Shown here in pieces: positions 1 to 7,127 of a DNA stretch of 20,210 nt. How positions within the stretch are numbered: position 1 is the stretch's first letter; each line of letters opens with the position of its first letter. The notes beneath the pieces are model-generated. The model was not told the origin of the DNA, made no database searches, and saw only the letters and a program-made list of their open reading frames with translations. The DNA is from an uncultured Prevotella sp. (lineage in GTDB: Bacteria; Bacteroidota; Bacteroidia; Bacteroidales; Bacteroidaceae). The translations under genes and the position numbers were made by a program. The stretch lies in the NCBI GenBank assembly GCA_937877685.1, contig CALFGU010000084.1, positions 1-20,210 on the forward strand, in the 5' to 3' direction.

Positions 1-47
1 GGGTTTAGTTTAGTTTGTGCCATTTATATATATGTTAAAAAGCGCGG

Positions 48-55
48 CAAAGGTA
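48..55 (-). promoter_or_regulatory. Possible leftward promoter -7 element (TACCTTTG)
   Basis: Read on the minus strand this is TACCTTTG, a perfect match to the Bacteroidetes -7 consensus TAnnTTTG, followed by GCCGCGC. No good TTTG lies 19-21 bp upstream, so the -33 half is missing or degenerate. It would start a transcript near position 41 that runs off the left edge, so its gene is not visible. Confidence 0.4.
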
Positions 56-240
56 CTAAAATTTAATTGATGTAGTGCTAACTTTCTGATATTTTGCATA
101 GTTACTCCCCCTTTTTCTATCAATATGAAATGTTTTGCTATCCAAATTTGCCAAGATTATTTTTTGAAGTTGCTAAAAATAGTTTCTTTTGGTACTCTTG
201 AAACATAGAGAATGAATATCATGATTTTTATAATAACAAA

Positions 241-270
241 TGAGGCGCCACACTTTTGTGTGACACCTCA
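241..270 (-). terminator. Hairpin terminator of the LRR-M60 operon
   Basis: There are 13-base arms at 241-253 and 258-270 around a TTTT/AAAA loop. In minus-strand RNA all 13 positions pair (two are G-U). In plus-strand RNA the same two positions are C-A mismatches, so the hairpin is built for leftward transcription. It starts 19 bases after the M60 stop codon and is followed on the minus strand by the T-rich run TTTGTTATTAT. The rest of 1-240 is AT-rich, with no gene seen. Confidence 0.8.
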
Positions 271-289
271 ATGTGTTTATACGTTTTTT

Positions 290-3001
290 TTAGTTGGGAA
301 TTTCAGGAGTGGGGTAGCGCGTTACTCCTGTTGACTTATCGTTAAGGTCTTCGCAATACATCATGTCGTAAACCATGCCTTCGGGCATTTCCTTGAGGGT
401 GCCGTCAGCAACGAGAGCGTCCATATCTGCCTTAAACTCGTTGTACATTTCCATGGTCATTACGTAATAACCCCATGAGTAGTCATTCACGTGGAGTGCT
501 ACGTTGCGGAGGTAACCATGACGTTCGAAGTAGGGGAAGAGGTTGTAACCGTAGAGGCGTGATGCCTTGCGGATAAAGTTGAGAATTGCAGGCACTGTAT
601 TTTCTCCGTTGCCACGATACTGACCATCTACGTACTTATCAGTAATCCAACATGAAGTGGGGAACTTTTCCTTAAGGAGTTTGTAACCATCGTCGTGTGT
701 AGCATACTGAGCGTGGAAGATGAGTTCGTACTTATCCCATCCGTCTTGCTTTTCAAGGTCAGAACCTCCTTCGTAACCCATGCGGCGGAGTGATTCAAAG
801 AGGTCGGGGTAGAAGTCAAGATACTTTGTACCTTCAGCAGCTCCAGGCTTTTGCAAATGAAGTTTTGCATAGTTGCCCAACATGATGAACGAGTTGAGTA
901 TATAACCTACATTGATGCTATTACCATTACCTTGATAAGGCACTACGTCATGAAGTGCTACGGCACGGAGAGGATTTGATGCGTAAGAAGTAACTACAGA
1001 ATCCTTCATCGCCAAGCAGAGTTCACGCATCTTGGGACTATAACTGAAGAGTGAAGCATTGCTCTTGGCATTGTTATAAGCAAATCCGCGAGAACTACTT
1101 ACCTTCTTGCCATCCTTTGTTTCTGCATCATCATAGAAGAGACGGCGTGCACGGGGCCAGTCGTTAATCTTATCTGACGAGTTATAACCCATGTGCATGA
1201 TGTTGTAGTAAGAGAAGATATTGTTAGAAACTTCTCCAAGTCCGCTCCAGCAGAGGTAGGGTTGCATTTGGTGTTGGTGTCCCCATTCGTGAGAAAGTCC
1301 CCAAATAGCGTCGTCATCGCGAGTCATGATGGTCTTACAATTCAACACGCGTTGTTCTTGGTCGCGGTGGAACGATACACCGAGCCCGCCTTGGAACATG
1401 TAGTAAGTAAAGTTCACATATGCCATAGTGCGGTTTTCGGGTTCACGACCATACTTTGTGAAACCAATTTCGTCGTGTTCCCACTGGATGAGTGAGTCGA
1501 TAGCTGCGATGTATTGGCGATAACCGCGTGAACCATCAAGTGCCTTACAATAGTCTCTGAGACCTGCTGATGTCCAAACCTGTTGCACCTTTGTGCCGCT
1601 AATGTCCATACAGTAGTTGCGTGCATTGGCGCAGATTTCATACATTTCATCGTTGGTCTTGTCGGGGCTGAGATAACCGTTTACCTGTCCGTTAACGAAG
1701 TGCACCTTAATGTTGGGGAGTGACTTGGGGTCGTCAAATGTGTAGTAACCGATGTAAGCAAGACCATCGTATTCGTAAGTATAGTCAATGATGTTGATAC
1801 CATTTTGGAGAGCGTAGTTTGTGGGGTAGGGATTACCACCATCAAAGTTTCCACCTTCCTTACCAACCCACCATGCCATCACCTTAAGGTCAACGGTCTG
1901 ACCTTCGGGAATACCGCTAACGATTACCGCATGCTTACCCTTGGTGATGTTAATACCCGTAATACCTTCGTATTGGCTATAGCGCTTACCGGGAGTGCAG
2001 AAGATTTCGCTCAAACGGTCATAGTGGAGATAGGGCTTGTATTCCGCAACGCGGTATTCCGTGTTATAATTACCGTCAAATACGCGTTGTGCGAGTGTGC
2101 GCACAAAGGTGTTTGAAATCTTGTCAATGTCTGCCTGAGTTGTACCTTCCTTCAGAGTTGAATATACGTCATCGGCAAAGACAGAAAAGTCATTTGCTAA
2201 CTCCGTATTCTTAACGTAGAAGCGCATTTCGGCACAGGTAGCAAAATCACCATTACCACTCTTGATGACAAACTTCACGTTACGGGGATTCTTCCAACCG
2301 TCCTTGAAAGTAACACGCTTGATGCTCATCGTCTTCTTCCAGTCGTAAGAAGCATGAAGTGTGTATTCTTCATCACCGAGGCTCTTGATGTACACATCCA
2401 CTTTACCAAACGCACCGTTTTCAACATCTTGACGGGGCACGTATTCAATATAGTCAATCTGTTCAGTAGTGTTGGGGAACGTGTAAACGAGTTCCGCAGG
2501 ATTGTCGGCAGAGACAACAAACTTTGTGGGATTCCATGTAGAGTGCCAAATGGTATTCAAGTTGTTGTCAATCGTGAGGTTTGCACCCTGACCGTTCTGA
2601 TATGTATTTGCCGTAGCAGAAGAAGCACGTACAAGCATATCAGTGGGGATTGTTTCAACCGACTCATCGCGCGTCTGGATGATGGTCATCTTTTCTGAAA
2701 TGTTGAGATCTTCGTTTTTGAAGATAACTTCGCCCACGCGGCTTTCGTTGTCAAGATTTTGAGTGGCATGAAGATAGATTGTGCCATTTTCTTCTTGGCG
2801 AATGGTGAGCCAGGGAGTTTCTGTAGTGACCGTATATGCTACGTTTGCGGGGATGTTGTAACAGAGTGTGCGCTCACGATAACTAATTGTTTGCTTGTGA
2901 GGAGCGGCAATAGTGGGCGTTGTCGTCTCTTGAGCGTATGTTGCTACGGGCATGCTCATCATGAAGAGAGCGATTGCCGCAGAAAGTAATATTTTCTTCA
3001 T
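290..3001 (-). CDS. Secreted M60-family (mucinase/enhancin-like) zinc metallopeptidase with BACON-like and F5/8C-like domains
   Basis: Predicted secreted gluzincin protease of 903 residues. A Sec signal peptide (Lys-Lys, hydrophobic core, cleavage near TYA|Q at 23/24) is followed by a BACON-like beta-sandwich at about 36-112 (WLTI, R-x-G-x-V/I, IIQ pattern), a discoidin/F5-8C-like carbohydrate-binding domain at about 121-267, and an M60 catalytic region at about 330-680. The zinc motif is H571-E-W-G-H575, with the third ligand E590 fourteen residues later, fitting the M60 pattern HExxHx(8-28)E. The final ~200 residues continue the family's helical part. M60 enzymes typically cleave glycoproteins such as mucins, so host or dietary mucin is the likely substrate (inference). 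There is no lipobox and no obvious T9SS sorting tail. It is the second gene of a minus-strand operon, 6 bp after the LRR gene. Codons are biased towards those of the nqr genes, suggesting high expression. Confidence 0.87.
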   Translation of the reverse strand: MKKILLSAAIALFMMSMPVATYAQETTTPTIAAPHKQTISYRERTLCYNIPANVAYTVTTETPWLTIRQEENGTIYLHATQNLDNESRVGEVIFKNEDLNISEKMTIIQTRDESVETIPTDMLVRASSATANTYQNGQGANLTIDNNLNTIWHSTWNPTKFVVSADNPAELVYTFPNTTEQIDYIEYVPRQDVENGAFGKVDVYIKSLGDEEYTLHASYDWKKTMSIKRVTFKDGWKNPRNVKFVIKSGNGDFATCAEMRFYVKNTELANDFSVFADDVYSTLKEGTTQADIDKISNTFVRTLAQRVFDGNYNTEYRVAEYKPYLHYDRLSEIFCTPGKRYSQYEGITGINITKGKHAVIVSGIPEGQTVDLKVMAWWVGKEGGNFDGGNPYPTNYALQNGINIIDYTYEYDGLAYIGYYTFDDPKSLPNIKVHFVNGQVNGYLSPDKTNDEMYEICANARNYCMDISGTKVQQVWTSAGLRDYCKALDGSRGYRQYIAAIDSLIQWEHDEIGFTKYGREPENRTMAYVNFTYYMFQGGLGVSFHRDQEQRVLNCKTIMTRDDDAIWGLSHEWGHQHQMQPYLCWSGLGEVSNNIFSYYNIMHMGYNSSDKINDWPRARRLFYDDAETKDGKKVSSSRGFAYNNAKSNASLFSYSPKMRELCLAMKDSVVTSYASNPLRAVALHDVVPYQGNGNSINVGYILNSFIMLGNYAKLHLQKPGAAEGTKYLDFYPDLFESLRRMGYEGGSDLEKQDGWDKYELIFHAQYATHDDGYKLLKEKFPTSCWITDKYVDGQYRGNGENTVPAILNFIRKASRLYGYNLFPYFERHGYLRNVALHVNDYSWGYYVMTMEMYNEFKADMDALVADGTLKEMPEGMVYDMMYCEDLNDKSTGVTRYPTPEIPN

Positions 3002-3007
3002 ATAAAA

Positions 3008-4519
3008 TTAGATGCTATATTTCTGACCGTTAATAATGTAAACTCCAGAGGGAAGGTTAATCGTTGTTGTGCCAACAACAGTTCCGCCCCAAACCTTCTT
3101 ACCGCTAAGGTCGAAGATGGTTACAAGGGTGCGAACATTTGCATTGAGTGTAACGTAACCCTTCTGTGCTACGACTTCAAGGTTGTTTGTTGTCTGAACG
3201 TCATTGATTCCTGTTGCAACTTCTTCACCCACGCAGAACACGTCACTCTTCAAAATGAGGTCCTTGTAAGTTGTGTTTGTGAACTTGATGTACACACGCT
3301 TTTGAGGTTGATAGAAGACGAGTTTACCACTTGTGTAACTATACTCATTCTTAGGATTGCTTGCGGTTGCCTTAGTGAGTTCGCGTTCAGTGCCATCATC
3401 TTCAATCGCAATAGCAGTAACAACTGCGCCTGAAGAAGCATGTCCAGGACCTTCCTTATAATCAGAAATGTCGAGAATATATTCCGTCTTGTTGCGGTCG
3501 CTATAACTGGGACAAATATCCATGTAAGCCGCGCCTGTTGCACTCTTCTTCATTCCGCCCGTAAGAACGATTGTTGCCTGGGGGAGGTAGTTAATGTATG
3601 TAGATTTTTGCGCCGTCTTGGGGAGCGAACCGAAAGTCAATTTGTTGTCGCTACAATCGTAAACCGTAAGTTTCTTGTTGGGAAGGGTTACGCTTGTAAG
3701 ATTGTTTGACGCAAGGTTAAGTGTGTTCAACTCCGTATTTTCGCTGAAATCTACCGTTGTGAGTTTGTTGTTGTTTGCAACAAAAGTGCGCAAATTAGTG
3801 AGCGAGTCAAGAGCCGTGAACTTAGTAATCACATTGTCTTCACAACATACGGTTGTAAGGTTGGGGGCAGTTGTGAAGGTGAGTGTCTTGATATCATTGC
3901 CACCACAATAGAGGGCGTCTAATTGAGAGGCATTGCTAATAGTAACGGTTACAAACTTGTTATTGCTGATGTTGATGCGCTGAATCTTGTTTGTGCTATA
4001 CGCAAAGGTAGTTCCCGAACCGTTGTTCTTGATGCTATTGCCAGAAAGGTCAATGTTTTCCATCAAAGCATGCGTTGCGGGTTTCACACCCGTTCCTGAC
4101 ATGACGTTGTTTGAGGCATTGAGGTCAGTAAGGTTCTTGGCCTTGGAAAGCGCCATGCTCTTAATTTCATTGTTTTGGCAATAAAGCGAGCGAAGTTCAG
4201 GTGCTTGCGTTACGTCAATGCCGGTGATTTGTTGTCCAGCACATCCGAGCAAGTCCCACATTTGGTCGCTACCCTTGATAACAATTGTAGTTCCCTTTAC
4301 TTCGCCTTCAAGATAACGAAAGGCTTCGGTTGTGCCTTCATAATCAACGAAAGTTCCATCGCCCCAATTAACGCTAATGGTTCCTTTAGGGTTAACCATG
4401 AGGCGCATTGTTTCGCCTACAGCCTTGCTGGTTGTAAGCGTAACTGTTTGCTCTGCAAATGCCGTTGTTGCCACACAAGCGGCCATAAAGCAAGTAGCTA
4501 AGAGTTTGGTTTTCTTCAT
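3008..4519 (-). CDS. Secreted leucine-rich-repeat protein with T9SS type A C-terminal sorting domain
   Basis: 503 residues. The signal peptide ends near AFA|E (22/23). Residues about 23-90 look like a small beta domain with an NWGDGT motif, as in PKD-like folds. Residues about 97-300 are irregular leucine-rich repeats, recognisable by recurring NN/SNN turns (LYCQNNEI, LNASNNVM, IDLSGNSI, INISNNKF, VANNNKL, LNLASNNL). A beta-rich stretch follows. The last ~65 residues (from about ATGINDV, through IFDLSGKKVW and LPSGVYIINGQK) match the type IX secretion C-terminal sorting domain, type A. It is expected to cross the outer membrane and be released or anchored on the surface. LRR proteins of this kind usually bind proteins; the target is unknown. 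It is the first gene of the operon with the M60 peptidase, so a joint surface role in glycoprotein binding and cleavage is plausible but inferred. Confidence 0.85.
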   Translation of the reverse strand: MKKTKLLATCFMAACVATTAFAEQTVTLTTSKAVGETMRLMVNPKGTISVNWGDGTFVDYEGTTEAFRYLEGEVKGTTIVIKGSDQMWDLLGCAGQQITGIDVTQAPELRSLYCQNNEIKSMALSKAKNLTDLNASNNVMSGTGVKPATHALMENIDLSGNSIKNNGSGTTFAYSTNKIQRINISNNKFVTVTISNASQLDALYCGGNDIKTLTFTTAPNLTTVCCEDNVITKFTALDSLTNLRTFVANNNKLTTVDFSENTELNTLNLASNNLTSVTLPNKKLTVYDCSDNKLTFGSLPKTAQKSTYINYLPQATIVLTGGMKKSATGAAYMDICPSYSDRNKTEYILDISDYKEGPGHASSGAVVTAIAIEDDGTERELTKATASNPKNEYSYTSGKLVFYQPQKRVYIKFTNTTYKDLILKSDVFCVGEEVATGINDVQTTNNLEVVAQKGYVTLNANVRTLVTIFDLSGKKVWGGTVVGTTTINLPSGVYIINGQKYSI

Positions 4520-4531
4520 AAATTTTGATTA

Positions 4532-4562
4532 TTAAAATAGTGTTAAATAGTCGGTTAAATAG
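4532..4562 (-). repeat. Short tandem repeats in the LRR leader (CTATTTAAC-like)
   Basis: On the minus strand the leader just ahead of the LRR start reads CTATTTAAC, CTATTTAAC, CTATTTTAA, spaced 11-12 bases. The copies end 12 bases before the ATG. They could be an unstructured translation-enhancing leader, an RNA-protein site, or simple AT-rich sequence. No function is assigned. Confidence 0.4.
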
Positions 4563-4618
4563 GATTGGTTGATTTAAAGGTGTAAAAATTATAAGGTTAG
4601 AAATCTATTTTGTCGGGG

Positions 4619-4626
4619 TAAAATTA
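4619..4626 (-). promoter_or_regulatory. Weak -7 candidate for the LRR-M60 operon (TAATTTTA)
   Basis: On the minus strand CGTAATTTTACC matches TAnnTTTG at all but the last base and sits about 100 bases ahead of the LRR start. No TTTG is found 19-21 bp upstream. It is the best match in the intergenic region, but the call is tentative; the operon may depend on an activator. Confidence 0.3.
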
Positions 4627-4823
4627 CGAAAATTATTCTGCTTAATTTACGTCTTTGAAACTCAATTTTTTATAATTAATGTTAAAGATGTTGATTGCCG
4701 TTTGGAAGGTAGTAGGTTTTAGGTGTGTTGAACGTATGCTTTTCAACCTATCTGGAGGTGATTTTTGTCAATAGGATTATTGAATATATTACTTGTTTTA
4801 ATGGGCATTTAAGATAATCAGAA

Positions 4824-4883
4824 TTAAGTCTCAAATAATTTTTCTTAAGTCTCAAATAATTTAAATTAAGTTACTCTTAATTT
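4824..4883 (+). repeat. Three 21-bp-phased direct repeats (TTAAGTCTCAAATAATTT)
   Basis: The 18-mer TTAAGTCTCAAATAATTT occurs exactly at 4824-4841 and 4845-4862. A third, degenerate copy (13 of 18 identical) lies at 4866-4883. The period is exactly 21 bp, two helical turns, so each copy faces the same side of the DNA. This is typical of arrays of protein binding sites. It lies about 200-270 bp upstream of the candidate LRR promoter, in inverse orientation to that operon. A related inverted copy lies upstream of nqrA (15616-15635). Confidence 0.75.
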
Positions 4884-4914
4884 TTCCTAATTCAGATTTA
4901 GTTTTTAAAGTTTG

Positions 4915-6924
4915 CTATCGTAAACTGATTTTGGCGTAAATGTTGATGTCTGCTTTAGTTGAACCGTTAATTTCTTGGAGAGCAGTGCCGATTTTGTTGC
5001 GGTTGAAATAGTGTGTCATGCCATAGCGTATGCCCAATGTGAATTTCTTTCCCAATGTCCATTTTGTCTGTGCTGCAATTCTGAATCCTTTATAGTAAAG
5101 TGCTCCAAATGAACTCATGTTGGGGAGTAGTGGTTCGTAGGCATAAACGGATGTGGCGTAATTGTCGGTAGTGAAAATAGCGCCAAAAACAGATGCCGAT
5201 AAGGTGGGTTTGAATAAATATTGTGCTCGCATAGATGCCGTGAAACCATATTTAGGGTTATCGACTTGAGAGTGGGTAAGGCATCCCTCAAGAAGACCTG
5301 TGGCGCTGAATTTGGGAGCGTTAAGTGTGTGTTGAAGACGCAATCGGTGTTTACCGTTGTATGCGAGGATTTGTTTGTTGCCCGATAGATTTTGTTGCCA
5401 CAAATTATAGGTGTAGCGAATGAGGGTTACATTCCCTTTTGAGGATTCCTTTGAAAGTTGACTATATAATTTGAGACCATGAGAGGGCTTTTCTGCTCGA
5501 TATGTAGCAAAGGGGAAACGATGTACGTCAACGTAAGATTCAAGTTTGATGCCCTTATTCCCAATCCACTTTGCGCCAATCATGACTCCCTGTTCGTTGG
5601 CAACATGTGAGGCGAAGTTGATTGTTTGAGCAAATGGGGCGGTGTAACGTTTCGAAAACCAACGCATTTGGGCGGATAAATGCAAGTCGTTTGTTGCTTT
5701 GAAATGTAGGCGTTGACTAATGGCAAGGTGTAAGCGTTGATCAGTTGCCAATTCGCCACTAAAATGGAACCGTTTGCCCTGGCTTGATTTGTAAGAAAGT
5801 GAAGCTCCATAAGCGGTTTTCCCATTGAACGCATAACGATTGTAGGTGCGGGGTTGCGGTATGATTTCTTTATCATAAACGCTGATATATCCACCTAATC
5901 CCCAATTAATTCCTTTGTGGTGAATCTCTGATAAGACTCCAAAAGTTGCATTGCTGAGTGTGTTCTTGTGTTTAAGTTCGTCGTAAGTTCGGTGTAATCC
6001 GTTGGTGTAGCAAGTGACGGCTTCGCCATTTTCAATTTTTGCGTCAAAGAATCGATGTGAAGCAAAGGTTGTTATGCGGAAATTGTGATGGGTGTAGGAA
6101 TAAACCGCTCCGCGATAAAAATGATGTTCATCAGCTCCTCGGTGAGGTCTAAATTGTGAAAGTGAGCGGGAAGGAGCATTTAATAATCCTAATTGCCCGC
6201 CAAAAGCATTCTTGCCAATTAAGAGTCCCTCGCCGAAGTTAAGGGTGTAATCGCCCAGAAGATATTTATGCTTTTTAGAGGGTGAGTTGTATTGAAGAAA
6301 CAATGATTGATGGTCAAAAATGTTGTTACCTTGTGATGCAAAAGGTTCGCCAGCATCCTTCTCAAGAGTGAAACCAAATTCAATCTCGTCTTTGTATTTA
6401 AAGTGATAACGCGTAATGTTTTTTAGGTTGTTGCCCAGATATCCACCTTTCTGCTGAGTGTCGCCTTTGCGCTTGTAGGTGGGGATGTCTAAACGGGATT
6501 CGAATAAGTGTCGTCCACGAGTGAATTTCTCCTTCAATGAAGTTCGTGCATGAAGAGTGTCACCTATATATGTAAATAATGAGGTGAATCGTCTGGTAAG
6601 TGCATCCCATCCGCTGATGAATTGTAATTCTCCCAACGTCAAAAAATGTCTTTTCATTTGACGGTAAGCGAGTAGGGAGTCAATTTGTTCCTCGGATAGG
6701 AATGGGAGTTGGAGAAGTCCTTCTTTGTTAGTGGTGTTTAGGTTGATCGGTTGCTCTTTTAGTAGGGAGAGTTGCTCCATCTCGTCGTTGGACAATCCGT
6801 CTTCGTTAGTGTAGTGCTCAAGAAAATCTTCCCAAGTTGTATAGATTTCTCTGAAAGGAACTTGGGAATAAGTAAAAGTGGAAAGTGTGAAAAATATGAG
6901 GAAGAGAACTATACGTTGAAGCAT
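4915..6924 (-). CDS. Helix-hairpin-helix domain protein with predicted C-terminal beta-barrel
   Basis: 669 residues. A hydrophobic N-terminal signal (cleavage near TYS|Q, 20/21) is followed by a ComEA-like helix-hairpin-helix region at about 60-105 (PINLNTTNKEGLLQLPFLSE, then a helix ending in YRQ and a second hairpin). The remaining ~530 residues are rich in alternating aromatic/polar strands (for example around YLLGDYTLNFGEGLLIG and FHFSGELATD), consistent with an outer-membrane beta-barrel. This combination at 650-700 residues is a common but uncharacterised Bacteroidetes family. HhH motifs usually bind DNA, so a part in DNA handling at the cell surface has been guessed for such proteins, but nothing in this window tests it. 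It is transcribed alone from a promoter at 6952-6982, divergently from the M3 peptidase gene, with a short leader of about 20 bases. Confidence 0.75.
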   Translation of the reverse strand: MLQRIVLFLIFFTLSTFTYSQVPFREIYTTWEDFLEHYTNEDGLSNDEMEQLSLLKEQPINLNTTNKEGLLQLPFLSEEQIDSLLAYRQMKRHFLTLGELQFISGWDALTRRFTSLFTYIGDTLHARTSLKEKFTRGRHLFESRLDIPTYKRKGDTQQKGGYLGNNLKNITRYHFKYKDEIEFGFTLEKDAGEPFASQGNNIFDHQSLFLQYNSPSKKHKYLLGDYTLNFGEGLLIGKNAFGGQLGLLNAPSRSLSQFRPHRGADEHHFYRGAVYSYTHHNFRITTFASHRFFDAKIENGEAVTCYTNGLHRTYDELKHKNTLSNATFGVLSEIHHKGINWGLGGYISVYDKEIIPQPRTYNRYAFNGKTAYGASLSYKSSQGKRFHFSGELATDQRLHLAISQRLHFKATNDLHLSAQMRWFSKRYTAPFAQTINFASHVANEQGVMIGAKWIGNKGIKLESYVDVHRFPFATYRAEKPSHGLKLYSQLSKESSKGNVTLIRYTYNLWQQNLSGNKQILAYNGKHRLRLQHTLNAPKFSATGLLEGCLTHSQVDNPKYGFTASMRAQYLFKPTLSASVFGAIFTTDNYATSVYAYEPLLPNMSSFGALYYKGFRIAAQTKWTLGKKFTLGIRYGMTHYFNRNKIGTALQEINGSTKADINIYAKISLR

Positions 6925-6951
6925 GCTTGGATTTATGAGTTTACATTGTTA

Positions 6952-6982
6952 CAAAAGTACGAATTCATTTGCTTCTTCCAAG
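6952..6982 (-). promoter_or_regulatory. Promoter of the HhH gene (CTTG - 19 bp - TACTTTTG)
   Basis: On the minus strand the -7 element TACTTTTG (6952-6959) matches TAnnTTTG perfectly. A -33 element CTTG (6979-6982, three of four matching) sits exactly 19 bp upstream. The predicted start is about 20 bases before the ATG at 6924. Confidence 0.65.
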
Positions 6983-7053
6983 TTTATAGTCTTCATAGTT
7001 GACATTTAAGCATGGAAATGAGAGGTTAGAGGACGTTTCTCCCAAATTTTTCG

Positions 7054-7061
7054 TAATTTTG
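7054..7061 (+). promoter_or_regulatory. -7 element for the M3 peptidase gene (TAATTTTG)
   Basis: CGTAATTTTGCC contains a perfect TAnnTTTG. The matching TTTG at -33 is not visible at 19-21 bp. The expected transcript start is near 7068, giving a leader of about 60 bases to the ATG at 7128. Confidence 0.55.
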
Positions 7062-7127
7062 CCAAGAATAAGAACTTTCATGCTTTTATGATTGATAAAT
7101 AGAATTTCAATATACTTTTAAAACATT

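Larger units (their letters stand above)
4520..4914. other. 395-bp AT-rich intergenic region upstream of the LRR-M60 operon
   Basis: No ORF worth calling. The region holds AU-rich leader repeats near the LRR start (4532-4562), a weak minus-strand -7 candidate (4619-4626), an imperfect inverted repeat GTTGAA...TTCAAC around 4728-4748, and three 21-bp-phased repeats (4824-4883). No GC-rich hairpin was found after the helix-hairpin-helix gene, whose stop codon is at 4915-4917, so its terminator is not identified. Confidence 0.6.

Noticed and set aside
4728..4748. Inverted repeat GTTGAA...TTCAAC as a terminator
   Set aside because: Short six-base arms, no T run after it on either strand, and not placed next to a stop codon.
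4824..4883. CRISPR-like array
   Set aside because: Only three units of 18 bases with 3-base gaps; no unique spacers and no cas genes nearby.
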